From assembly GCA_019671135.1 (NCBI GenBank), contig JAHRHY010000015.1, positions 124,001 to 188,000 on the forward strand: 64,000 nucleotides of DNA, in the 5' to 3' direction. The stretch is from Linnemannia hyalina (Eukaryota > Mortierellomycota > Mortierellomycetes > Mortierellales > Mortierellaceae). Under the pieces are notes generated by a model that was not told the DNA's origin, searched no databases, and worked only from the letters and a program-made list of their open reading frames with translations. A program made the translations under genes and the position numbers. Shown here piece by piece: positions 47,439 through 58,143 of this stretch. Position 1 is the first letter of the stretch. Each line of letters starts with the position of its first letter.

Positions 47439-50031
47439 ATGGCGACATTCATCACTGACAAGGTACTACACATCAACAACGACCTCGTCCAGTTGTTCCA
47501 CCTCGACACACAGGCACTCCTCGAGGACCAGCACCCCCACGCAAACAATTCTACCACCTCCACTCTTAAGACTACACCAAGGCCTTCCTCGTCAAAGAAG
47601 GATACGTCAGCCAACCCTGCCGAGCAAGCTGACCATGCCCTCCTGACAGGTCTGCGCGATGCCGTTGGGCTTCTCGATCTTCGCTCAGGAGCCGTCCCTC
47701 CCATGGAACGGGCTTTGCTCGCGATCCAAAAGGTCGAGGTGCTGGCCAAAAGCTTCGGCTCCGGCTCCAAGGAGGGAGGAGGAGACGAGGCAGCAAACCT
47801 GGAGCATCTCTTCTTGGCAAAGGCCACCGCAACCGTCTACCTCAACCTGCTCGACATTATCCTGAATGCCACTTTGCCCTTGGCCACCGAGATGGAGTAT
47901 TGGCAATCGCTGCAGGACAGCTCCTCCTGGCGAATTCTTTACATCCTCCAGAGTAAGATATCTCCAAAAGGACCCCCGAACTAATAATGACGTTATAATA
48001 CTAGTCCGATGACTAACCGTGGGAATATCGTGTTTTTTTTTAGCCTCGCCTTACCGACTCTTCTCATTGACAAGATCCGTCGCCCTGACGACCAAGGAAC
48101 ATATCGACTCACTCATCGCCACCAGCCAAGAATCAGAAGGCGCCAACCACATCCTGCAATTGATCAAGTACTTCCCAACATTCCTTAACAACCACCTGAT
48201 CTCTCAGCCCGTCTCGTTCCCTCTGGCGATTCATTACGAGATCAGTCACCACCGCAAGCAGTTGCAGAGGATCCGGGAGTACCAGGCGGAATGTCTGGGT
48301 CTCCTTGCTGAGCAGGGGTTGAACCTGGACCCGGAGCATTTGGAGGATTCTATTACTCCCTCGGAATCATCGAGTTCTATGGTGAGAGCGAGTGGAGCAA
48401 GTAACGACATTGCTCAGGCACAGGCGTTCGTCCAGGAGCAGATTTCAAAGACTGTCTGTCTCATGGAGCGCGTCCTCGACAAGGCCTCCAAGGACACACA
48501 CCACTTCACCAACCACCAACAACAAAAGGTCTCCTCCAAGAAAGTAACGCGATCTCTCACCATGCTCGGAAACCTTCAAGGGGTCTCCAATCTCAACAAC
48601 GATGAAATGCTGGCCCATCTCAAGAACCTGATCACAGTTCAGATCCCGCGCTATGTTGAAGAGACAGAGGGCCAAGCACGTCAATTCCAACGCCCTTCGT
48701 GGTTGACCAGGATCTGGATCTCGGCCTTGATCGGTTACTTTGGACTCAAGTACGGTATCCAGTACATCAGCGAACACCGTGCTGATCTGGATGAAATGCT
48801 GGAGGAGGCTTGGGATACTGCCAAGCGGTTCGTGACGGATTGGGTTTGGGAGCCCTCCGTCCGTATCATGAACATTATCCGACATTCTGATGATCAAGGT
48901 TCCCTCCAGATGCTCGGAAACGAAAGTCTCCAATCTGACATTGCCGTAAGAAATTCCTTGTTATATTATGTTTTTACACCATCGACTTTTTTTTACATGG
49001 GGCCCATGTTCTGGCATTAATACTGATACTTTTTTTCTATTTTGTCCGCCTTATGAAACAGAGTTTGGAACGGATGGTTCTTGCCTTCGGAAGGGACAAC
49101 TACAACCTGGGACTGGACGAGTTGGAGGCACTGTCCAAGGCTGTTCATAACGGAGATATTTCTGTTATCATGCGAGCCTACGAAAACGAGCTCAAGGTAA
49201 GCCCTCTTCTTCCCCTCCCCATTGTCGTGACAAATGGGTGGCGTAATAGTCATATATCACTCTCGCTCAAAAACTGATAATCGCTTCATTGAAATATCTA
49301 TGAACGAAAAATAGACTCCATTGAAGGGCGCAGTGGCAGGTCACCTAGTGCAAACCCTCCTAATCCAAATCCAAAAGACAAAAGTCGATGTCGAAGTCGC
49401 CATGGCCGCATTGGACAAACTCCTCAAGGCCAACGAACTCAACTTTGCATTCCTGGCCGTCGGACCCAGTTTATTGCTCCTCTGGGCGGTCTCGGCACAA
49501 GCCAAGAGCTCATGGCAGCGGATTGCGGGAAAGAACTTGGGGATTGTTTCGATCCAGATGCGGAACTCGTTGAGACAGGTTGAGAGGCTGTTGAACCTTG
49601 CCTCGACTGATGGCGACTCGCACGCCAAGGCTACTGAGAGATCAAAGGCTGTCAAGAAGATAAGCCAGGACAGCGAGTACGACGACCTCCTCTCCATCAC
49701 CAGCTCACCCGCCATGACTCCCTCCTCAGACCTGACAACCGAGCCCTTGACGAACTCGTTGTCGGCCTTGCCCTCGACAATGACCTCCGAGAAGCTTGAC
49801 AGGATCAGGGCCAAGAATGGAAAAGTCCCTTACAAGACCCAAGGCCTCATCCTGTGTGAAGTGCATCTCCTCAGGACATTTGCGGCGCGTCTGACAAGGA
49901 ATGAGGGGCTGCGGGATAAAGTCTTGGAGGATCTGCGCGAGATTGAGGAGAGTTCGCTTACAGTCCATCAGCGTTTGAGGACCACCAAGCGCATGTATAG
50001 AACTTATGGCTTCCTGGGTTTGAACAATTGA
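47439..50031 (+). CDS. NCA2: Nuclear control of ATPase protein 2 homologue (mitochondrial)
   Basis: Four exons (47439-47952, 48044-48945, 49062-49196, 49315-50031) encode 755 residues. The N-terminal half is helical. The NCA2 family core lies in the C-terminal half: RPSWLTRIWISALIGYFG, then WEPSVRIMNIIRHSD, SLERMVLAFGRD, MRAYENELKTPLKGAVAGHL, QKTKVDVEVAMAALDKLLKA and NFAFLAVGPSLLLLWAV, followed by a C-terminal RTYGFL. Hydrophobic segments at ISALIGYFGLKYG and FLAVGPSLLLLWAV are likely membrane helices. Yeast Nca2 is a mitochondrial outer-membrane protein that affects expression of the mitochondrial ATP6/ATP8 mRNA and contacts with the ER. Splicing is supported because both the VMRAYENELK-TPLKG and DIA-SLERM joins fall within conserved blocks. 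Confidence 0.92.
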
Positions 50032-50217
50032 ACGTAGCTTTTTCACAATCGACGTGTCATGGGATAAATGATATAGCTATTGTTTTCATTTTTCATTTTC
50101 ATTTTCCTTTTATTGTTGCTGTGAATGTCCGTGGAGACATGCTCATATCCTGAGAGTGGCGGTATCAAAGACATTATTCGTCCTTGATCCCTCTCCTGCT
50201 CAGTCACTGCTGTTTCA

Positions 50218-51845
50218 TCACTTGGACACTGCACTGTTGATCATTTTCTGCTTGAGCTCACCTACAGGTTTTGCAAATACAAAGATAGGTTAGATCAGCT
50301 GCATGCTGTGTCGTGTGAAAGCAAAAGAGCCCGCTCAAGCAAGCGTACAAATCACCTTGTCCCAAGAAGTGCACCAAACTTACCAAACTCTTCATCACTT
50401 AGCGGTCCAAACCTGATGGAATTGTTGGCCGGGTAGTTCTCAAAAAGACTATTCTCCGTGATCGAGAGCTGGGACCGCTGCTGAGTCAACTTCGCGAAGA
50501 TGGTGTTCTCGTTACGGTACATGCGATAGGCTTCCTTGTTGACCGCCTGCTTCTCGACGATGGTATCAAGGACGCACTTTTTGAACACCGCCTTGATAAA
50601 GTGGAGGACGTGGAAGAGGTAATCCCGATGAGGTCGCCATTGCGGGAATTGGTATTGGAGGGCGAGTTGGCCGTGGTTGTCGATCAGTGGGTGCCACATG
50701 TCGCTCAGAAAGTGCACTGTTGGACGACTGTCGGGGTAGTCGTTTGGGATGGTCAATTGGAACTTGAACACCGCATTACGGTAGTAGCCCTTGTGCACGA
50801 AAAGAGTACCAAACCACACTGTTATAGTCCACGATATGATCCAGTTAAACGCATGTTGTAAAACAGAGAGAAGGTGGCGCTGGTCAGTCGAGTGTGATGA
50901 TAAAAAAAGTGGCATCATCCAAGATATCAGGCTACATCAGGATAGGGCACCACTTTGTCCTGCTGTCCTTCCTCCTGGCTTCCTTTTGCAATGTACTCTC
51001 ACGCGTCCTTTCTCCACGTCTCCCCCTTTTTTGCTTTCTTTTATCCCTTGTCGAAGTTCCTGTGGTCAGTCCAGAAACAAACATATTCCATTGGCAAAAA
51101 TATTAATCTCGGGGTGATTTTGTTGAAGTAAATAAGCTTGTGTTCCTTTTTGCCTCTCTTCATTCGTAATACTGTCCTTGTCCTTGTCCTCTTTGTGTTC
51201 GCTTCCCGTGCTTCCGTTTTTTTTCGTGCTTCCGCGCGTTGCAACTTACAATTCATGTTGTCGGCTGCTGGCATGACATACAGTCCTGAAGGACAGTGGT
51301 GAGGGTTCCGAAGGTTTGTGCTAGATATATAATCGAATGACAAGAACGTAAAAGCATAGCCGTGGCGGTGTGAGAAAAAGTAAAAAAGGGAAAGAAGGGG
51401 GGTAAAGCTGATAGAGCTGTCCGGCTCTTTTCAAAGAAAGAGCCAGTCTAAAGAAAGCGAGAGACTGGGATCTGCTGCTCCCTTCTCTGTCCACGGGTCA
51501 AGCTCACAGGCTACCAACCATCCATACTTACAATTCAATCATGAGTTCGTATCGACGGAAAAAATCTGAAAACAGCTGTGGCCGCGCTGCAGCCGATGGT
51601 CTGGCAGAGGCATATCGCTGGTTCTGGTGCTGGTTTTGGTTCTGGTTCTGATACTGTTGGTGTTGCCCTTGCTGGTCCTGGTGGTCTATTGAGTTGCCGT
51701 ACGTATCTTGGTGAGAGGAAGTGAAGGAGGAGGCAGCCAGATGGTGATGCTGGGGCTGTGGCTGGAAGATGGGTTGCTGCTGCGAGGAGACGACTCCGCC
51801 CATGACGGCGCTGCTTGTCCTTGATCGCGGTTGAAAGATACTCAT
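50218..51845 (-). CDS. AKTIP/FTS-like ubiquitin E2 variant (UEV) protein
   Basis: Four exons on the minus strand (51532-51845, 51250-51320, 50384-50818, 50218-50261) join to 287 residues. The first exon carries a Gln/Asn-rich low-complexity tract (about residues 50-75) and ends in the conserved LFSDFFRRYELMIEF. The UEV fold follows: HHCPSGLYVMPAADNMNLWF, VHKGYYRNAVFKFQLTIPND, YPDSRPTVHFLSDMWHPLID and FIKAVFKKC. No cysteine sits at the catalytic E2 position after the WHPLID segment, so it is a non-catalytic E2 variant like human AKTIP, which works with Hook proteins in vesicle transport. The last intron has a perfect GTAAGT donor, and splicing replaces an unspliced tail with ELKQKMINSAVSK. The gene is convergent with NCA2. 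Confidence 0.88.
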
Positions 51846-52406
51846 TGAAGTGTTGTTGGTGAAATGAATAAAAAAGTGGAAAAGAAGGAATGGAAGTGAG
51901 CAGAGGGAGGGTTGTTGAGTATGATTGGAAATGTGTGGAAATAGAAGAAAGAAGGAAGAGTAAAGTCTGGCTGTGGGAATCAGGTAGCGAATGAAGCGAG
52001 ATGACAAGCTTGAAAAAGAGGAGAAAATGAGACGAGAGGAAGAGCGGAAAAAGGTGAAGAAGGGAGGAAGGAAAGTGAAAAGTGTAAGGGAAAGGAAAGA
52101 GTGGAGCGAAAAGAAGAGAAAAGAAGAAAAACTACTTGGAAGTCCTTCAGGGACACAGTCAAGAAGGTCAATTCGCGCTCTCAAGTTGTCCCTCTGACCT
52201 GTGTGGCTGACTGGCATGTCAGGCACGCAGACTCACACTCACGCTCTCCACACGAACACAAATTTGATCGATGCTACCTTCGCACCAAGTTCACACAGCC
52301 CTTTGCTGTGACCTACTCCCCCTTGATTCATGTGTGTTGTTCTTTCTATTTTATTTTATGCACAGAGACGGACTAGTCTTCAATTGACATAATGTAGCAA
52401 GGAGGG
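51846..52406. other. Intergenic region upstream of the UEV gene
   Basis: About 560 bases. The half next to the UEV start is purine-rich on the plus strand (51990-52140, nearly all G and A), so a polypyrimidine leader in the gene's sense. No gene is supported. Confidence 0.55.
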
Positions 52407-53816
52407 CTACTCGTCGGCAAAGCCTACTCGCTTCTTGCCGTCCCCAGGTTCACCCTCCCCAGACTGGCGCTTCGATGGCTTACTCTCCGTCGTCGATGTA
52501 GCTCCACCCTCAGTTTCTTCGTCCTCCTTGGGCATCTTGTACTCTCGTGCAAACCGGTACAGATCCTCATTTGGATCCTCATTCTCAAGATATCGCTCCT
52601 GTACATCGTGCACCGAGTTGTCCCACTCGGATCCTGTGCGCATCGCTGTCATAAAGATACTCTCGTTTGCCTCCTCCAGTCCTCCAAACACATATCCGCT
52701 TGCCTTGTCGATCGCACGGACCACCTTCGTCACCGACTCCTTGTCCTGAATGCACAGCGTCTCAAAGCCCACCAACGCAAAGTCCTCGATCAATTCACAC
52801 ATGGCCTCGTTTAGCTGCTGAAAACGTTTCATGAAGGGATCCTGGTTCAGGTGGAACTTCAAGTAGCTGAGGTCAGCCACATTGGTGTAGAAATCCAGCG
52901 CCATAGGTAGCCGTCCATACGTCTCGATCAGGTCGACCTTGGAGAGAACATTCACATGAGGGAGTTCCAGCTGGAGCATCGTCTTCAGTGAAAGAAGCAA
53001 CACTGAGATGTACTTGGCCGCGTCCGTGCAGTAATGGGAGTCCACCAGGTGTACGCAGCACAGCTAACAGCCCAGAAGAGTTGCACATTAATAATGTGCC
53101 CAGTAAATATTTTTTCTTCCGCAGTGTGAGTGTTAAACAAATCGACTCAGCTTACCCTGTATCCCAACTTCTCCAATCTGTTGAGGATCCGCTTCATGGC
53201 GTCGTTGTGTGTATAAAGCTCAACCTGTCCCGGGCAGTCAAAGACGATGTAATCGTCTCCGCAGGCTTTCAGCTTTTCCTCGAGCCACTCCATGTTGTCC
53301 GCCAGATACTCCATGCAATAGATAATGCCTCCGTTGGGACCCAGTTGCAGATTCTCCATTGTGTCCTCCAACGAAATCAGCTCCAGAATCGAAATGTCAG
53401 TCGGATATGGAACAATCTCATTGGCAGGGTCCAGGTTAACGATAGTTGTCTTCCTACAACCAGGACAACATGCTGCATGTTAATATCCAGTCGATCAAAC
53501 TCTCAGTGCACCATGAAAATGAGAATTACATGGAAACAAAGCGACGCTTACCTTTCCATGCCGTTGAGGAACTGATACATTCCATTGCAGTATGTCGTCT
53601 TTCCTGACCCTGGAGGTCCAATAACTACCTGAAAAATGCGATCAGCACGTCCGCAACAGAGAAAAGGTCATGGTGGCGCATTAGTTTCTTCCTTCTTTTC
53701 TTCTTCTGGTGTTCGTGGTCCATGGCGTTCACTCGGGGTGGAGTATGTTGTATTCTTGTTCTCCTCTTTGCACCTGAAGTCCATCGACCTGTTCGTTTTA
53801 CCTGTGCGAATGGCAT
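52407..53816 (-). CDS. GPN2: GPN-loop GTPase 2
   Basis: Four exons on the minus strand (53802-53816, 53552-53628, 53156-53453, 52407-53063) join to 348 residues. The first coding exon is only 15 bases (MPFAQ) and is needed to reach the P-loop GPPGSGKTT at residues 9-17. The GPN insertion characteristic of the family is at 69-71 (LQLGPNGGI). G3 is DCPGQVE at 103-109 and G4 is SKVD at 171-174. The acidic and basic C-terminal tail ([24 protein letters not shown]) is variable. GPN2 is a cytosolic GTPase needed with GPN1/Npa3 and GPN3 for assembly and nuclear import of RNA polymerase II. The family call is certain; GPN2 rather than GPN3 rests on overall sequence pattern. Confidence 0.95.
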
Positions 53817-54775
53817 TTCTGTTTCGTTATGGTCTGCGGAGAAATGGGAGGAGAGATCGTCTGCCGTGGAAAACTTCAGAAGGTTAGAAAGCTTTATACC
53901 TGGAGCGATGCACGTGATCATTCGGCGAAGCTGGATCTTTTTTTTTTCCCTTATCCCCTATCCAAAGACAGGGACTGAAGGCGTTGATGTCCTCTTGACG
54001 GCCGTTTAGTTCGATTGCAAGTACCCTCAGAAAGTATAGCTCGTCCTAGACGACTACGGCCACGTTGCTAAGATCATTGGCAACTGCTCGATTTTGGTGT
54101 CGCAAGTGGGTGACAAATACAAGCCGCTCGCTGTTCACTTTGTATATGAGGCCTGGTGATCGTTGATTCTTGGACTCTCCTTGACAGTACTCACTGGCAA
54201 ATGGGATCTAAAATATATGAGGGCGTAGCTGTCTCCTACTCACATACCTCCTTCGTTCACACTAGATATCGTTGTGTTAGTTTGCTGGGGTACCCGCACA
54301 AGATGTGCGTGCAAAGTTACCTTGCTTCTCTGTGCAAAATAGAACTCTTCGAAAGAGAAGAAAGCGGGGGGGAGGACATTTATGCATGCATCCAAGATAC
54401 AACACTCAACATACAACAACAAACAACTGTTTCCTATTGCGCACCCCCCTTCTTCTTCCAATTAGCTTCACGACAGAAACTAACCCTCATTTTTACACCC
54501 AAGAATGGATGTTACCCCTTGTTTTTCTGCTGTTCTTCTTGGCTGGTTAGTATGTGGAACAAGTGCTTCCGTTGCCTGACCATTGTGCCACTCGCTCTTC
54601 CTTTCTCTTTCTTTCAAGTTCCCACTCTCCAACGCCTATTCTCTTTCTTTCTCGTTTCTTTCTTTCTCTTTACCTCTTCCCTCTCGCTCCACCTCCATCA
54701 ACCCTCGCACCTCCCAACAGAACAGCCACCCATCCCATCGCGATACATCAGAACAAAACACTACTAGGAACACCA
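53817..54775. other. Divergent intergenic region between GPN2 and gamma-glutamyltransferase
   Basis: About 960 bases with no supported gene. Open frames across 54156-54767 end without family-like sequence. The right end (54575-54720) is rich in TTTCTTTCT-type pyrimidine runs, the expected leader of the transferase gene. Confidence 0.55.
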
Positions 54776-57437
54776 ATGTCAAGCGCCAAGCAGGACGTAT
54801 CCACAGCCGAGCTGGGTCAGGTTGACCCACGGTCCTCAATCGACGGCGACGAATCAACATCACTCTTACCTACCCAGCGTCAACAAAAGCAACCCCCTGG
54901 CAACAACAACAATGGTGGCAAGCGATTGAGCACCGCCAGCAACGGCAGCAATCACTCCCTCTCCGAGAAGGCAAGAAAGAAGATCATTATTACCCTCACC
55001 ACTATTTCTGGAGCTTTGCTCGTCATCCTCGCCTTTACTCTCATTGGCAAGGTCGGCGACCCTCCAGGTATGTGCATACATGCCTTCTTCATCTGTGACG
55101 ATCAAAGAAAAGCCTTGTTTTTCTTTTACAAAGAATACATATCTCACCATTGGTACCACATACTTCTACGTAGTCATCGAGAAGAACAGACCGGTGCTGA
55201 TCAAGGCCAAGAATGGAGCAGTTGCAGCCGAGGAGATCCATTGCTCAGAGATTGGTGTTGAAGGTAACAATCCTCGTTGTTCGCACAAAAGAAGACTTTC
55301 ATTGTCAGGTGTACCATGGGAGAGAACGTGAGGCGCTAATTGTTTATTTCCTATTTCATGTTTGACCCCTTATTTTGTTTACCAGTGTTGAAGGAGGGAG
55401 GAAACGCAGTGGATGCAGCGATTGCCTCTTGTCTGTGCATCGGTACCATCAACTCATTCTCGGCCGGTATTGGCGGAGGAGGGTTTATGGCCATCCGTCT
55501 ACCCAATGGGACAGTCGAGACGATCGACTTTCGCGAGACTGCTCCTGCAGGGGCCTACTCGACCATGTTCAAGAAGGACCCGATGCTCGCCCAACTTGGT
55601 GGACTGTCAGTCGCAGTGCCCGGTGAAATCAGGGGTCTCGAGTTGGCACACAAGCGCCATGGCACACTGCCCTGGAAGAGGCTGTTTGCGCCCTCTGTCA
55701 AGATGGCCAGGGAGGGATGGGCGGTTGGTCCTGAGCTTGCTAATCGCATCCAGAGGGTACGCGAGATGATGGAGACTGAGCCAGACTGGAAGCATGTGTT
55801 TGCGTCATCGGATGGTGTTGCACTGGTGGAAGGACAGTGGATCAAGCGTGAGGCCCTTGCAGACACGTTGGAGAAGATTGGTGAAGAGGGAGCGGATGCG
55901 TTTTATACGGGTGCGATTGCCCAGAGGATTGTCGACCATGTGCAAAAGCATGGAGGCATCATGACCATGGACGACATGAAGGGTTACAAACCCTTGGTCA
56001 AGGAGCCCGTTTTCGGATACTACCAAGGTCGCAAGGTGTACACGTCCCCGGCACCGACCAGTGGACCAGCACTCATCAGCATCCTCAACATTCTCGAGCG
56101 ATACAACATGGGCAAATACAAGCAGGATATCAACATTGAAACCCAACGCTTTATCGAAGCCATGAAGTGTACGTACTTTTCTCTCCCTCTCGCACTGTTT
56201 TCTTAATGGTATTTATACTTTCTTGACGCCCTCGGTTACTAACACGCGTTCTTACCGCTAATTGATTGATACAGTCGGTTTTGCACAGAGGACTGAGCTG
56301 GGCGACCCCGACTTTACCGATCTCACGAGCATCGTCAAGTCAATGATCTCCAAAGACACAGCATCAGCCATCCGCGCCAACATCTCCGATACACGCACAT
56401 TCCCAGTAGAGTACTACAACCCCCACTGGGGCCCGATCGACAACCACGGCACGACACACATGTCGACAGTAGACAGGGATGACATGGCTGTAGCATTGAC
56501 CTCGACTGTCAATCTCTTGTTTGGTTCCAAGCTGCTGGACCCGAAAACGGGCGTGATCCTGAACAATGAGATGGACGACTTTTCGATTCCCGGACATGCG
56601 AATGCCTTTGGACTGCAGCCCTCGCCCTTCAATTACCCTGAGTCTGGCAAGAGACCCTTGTCGTCGTGTGTGCCAACTATTGTTGAGCGGGATGGCAAGT
56701 TTGAGATGTCTCTTGGTGGAAGTGGAGGTTCCCGGATCTTGACCGCTGTTCTGCAGGTAAGATTGCGCACTCAGAGAGGGAGAGAGAGAAAGAAGAGAAG
56801 GCGCGTGCGTAGTGGGTGTAGTGGCGATGGATGGTGACAGTTGAAGAACAAGAGAAAAGGAGAAAATAGGATAGGATGGGAAAAGATGAAACGAGTGGTT
56901 GCTGCGGTGTTTGATTGATTGTGCAAGGGTGGGTGTTGGATGGTGATGGTGTGATTGCTTGAATACCGTGCAGAGAGAGAGATGGGAAAACTAATTATTG
57001 CTTCCCTTACTATCTATCCTCTTCTCTCTTCTTTCTTCTCCCTTTTGGTTCAATCTCTCTTTTTTCCTCCCCTCTCTCTTCTTTTTTTGCATGATGTGCA
57101 TTGCCGTTACCTCTTTTTCTTCTTTCCGCTGGGGGGTAAAAAAAAACACAACAACCACATTGTTAAGACGATGCTGAATGTGTACAACTATGACCTCAAT
57201 ATCATGGAGGCGATTGAGAACCCCCGAATCCACCACCAGTTAATGCCGCATGTGGTCGATATCGAGGCGGGATACCCAGAAGGCGAGATTGCCTACCTCA
57301 GATCGGTTGGACACAATGTCACGATCTTTGACCGTGCACTGGCTAAAGCTGAGATCCAGGCCGTCATGCGCCAGGCTGATGGATTTGTCTATGCTTCCAG
57401 TGATACTCGCAAGCATGGCATTGCAGCCGGGTACTAA
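54776..57437 (+). CDS. Gamma-glutamyltransferase (membrane-anchored)
   Basis: Five exons (54776-55067, 55174-55263, 55386-56168, 56275-56756, 57168-57437) join to 638 residues. A hydrophilic N-terminus is followed by one membrane helix (IIITLTTISGALLVILAFTL, about residues 65-85), giving a type II anchor. Family motifs: KEGGNAVDAAIA, SAGIGGGGFM, DFRETAPAGAYS, and the autoprocessing/catalytic Thr448 in HGTTHMSTVD. Cleavage there would give a small subunit of 191 residues that contains NNEMDDFS and GGSGGSRILTAVLQ, typical of the substrate-binding loop. The enzyme transfers or hydrolyses the gamma-glutamyl group of glutathione and, in yeast, acts at the vacuole. The last intron is 411 bases. Two ABCC transporters that may handle glutathione conjugates lie in the same window, but no co-regulation is shown. 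Confidence 0.95.
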
Positions 57438-57860
57438 GTTAGCAATGTTGCAAGAGAGATATGTAAATAGCGAATAACAAATACCAGTTTATGTGCAGAA
57501 CAGAATGAGGGAATGTGCTGCAGCTGTTGTGGTCAGGGAATGAACATGATGCGTGTGGCGTGAGTGGGTGAGTTGTGCGTCAGAGTGTCGGTGTGTCAGT
57601 GTGTCGGTGTAGGGAGTAATTGAGTATGGCGGGATGTATGTTTTGGGCATGGGGTGTGTCCATGTGGGCCAAAGCCAAACTCTATATATCATTCTGCTGG
57701 GGATGCTGATGATGATGATGATGTCCTTTCAATAAGGGCTGCTGCTGAACACAAACAACGACGACCAGAGGGACACACAAACACACAGAGACACAACAAA
57801 ACACGCGAAGTGCATGGGATTCAATGGGGGCAATGACATGCCTGCCATCACACACGAAAA

Positions 57861-57899
<39 letters not shown>

Positions 57900-58143
57900 G
57901 CCACTACAAACTCCGTCTCTCTTCACGTCCTTCCCTTTTCCCTTCCCTTCCCTTCCCTTCCTTCCCTTCCCCTTCACTTCCCTCACCCTTTATCCCTTGT
58001 GGTTCTTGTTCTTCTTCTTCCTCTTCCCTTTTCTTCTCACCTCTTCTTCTTCCTTCCTTCTTCTCTTCTCTCTTTCCTTCCCCCATCCCTAACAACAACT
58101 ACTCCCTTCATTACCAACCAACCAACTCAAAGAGTACATTCAA
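57438..58143. other. Intergenic region upstream of the LRR gene
   Basis: About 700 bases. A (CT)n run (57867-57895) is followed by about 190 bases of near-pure pyrimidine with repeated CCCTT units, reaching to 58090. No gene is supported. Confidence 0.6.
57863..58090 (+). repeat. Long polypyrimidine tract with (CT)n and (CCCTT)n
   Basis: The plus strand is almost entirely C and T for over 200 bases, starting with about 15 CT units, then CCCTT-type repeats (57925-57970), then TTC/CTT repeats. It ends about 55 bases before the LRR gene start. It is the most extreme example of the CT-rich leaders seen before many genes here. Confidence 0.85.

Noticed and set aside
50352..50384. Alternative C-terminus of the UEV protein (KFGALLGTR) by reading through
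   Set aside because: A perfect GTAAGT donor at this point and a good acceptor at 50262-50263 give a longer, more natural tail in frame.
54156..54767. 203-codon open frame upstream of gamma-glutamyltransferase
   Set aside because: It overlaps the pyrimidine-rich leader, is low-complexity (Phe/Ser/Leu from TTTCTT repeats) and shows no domain.
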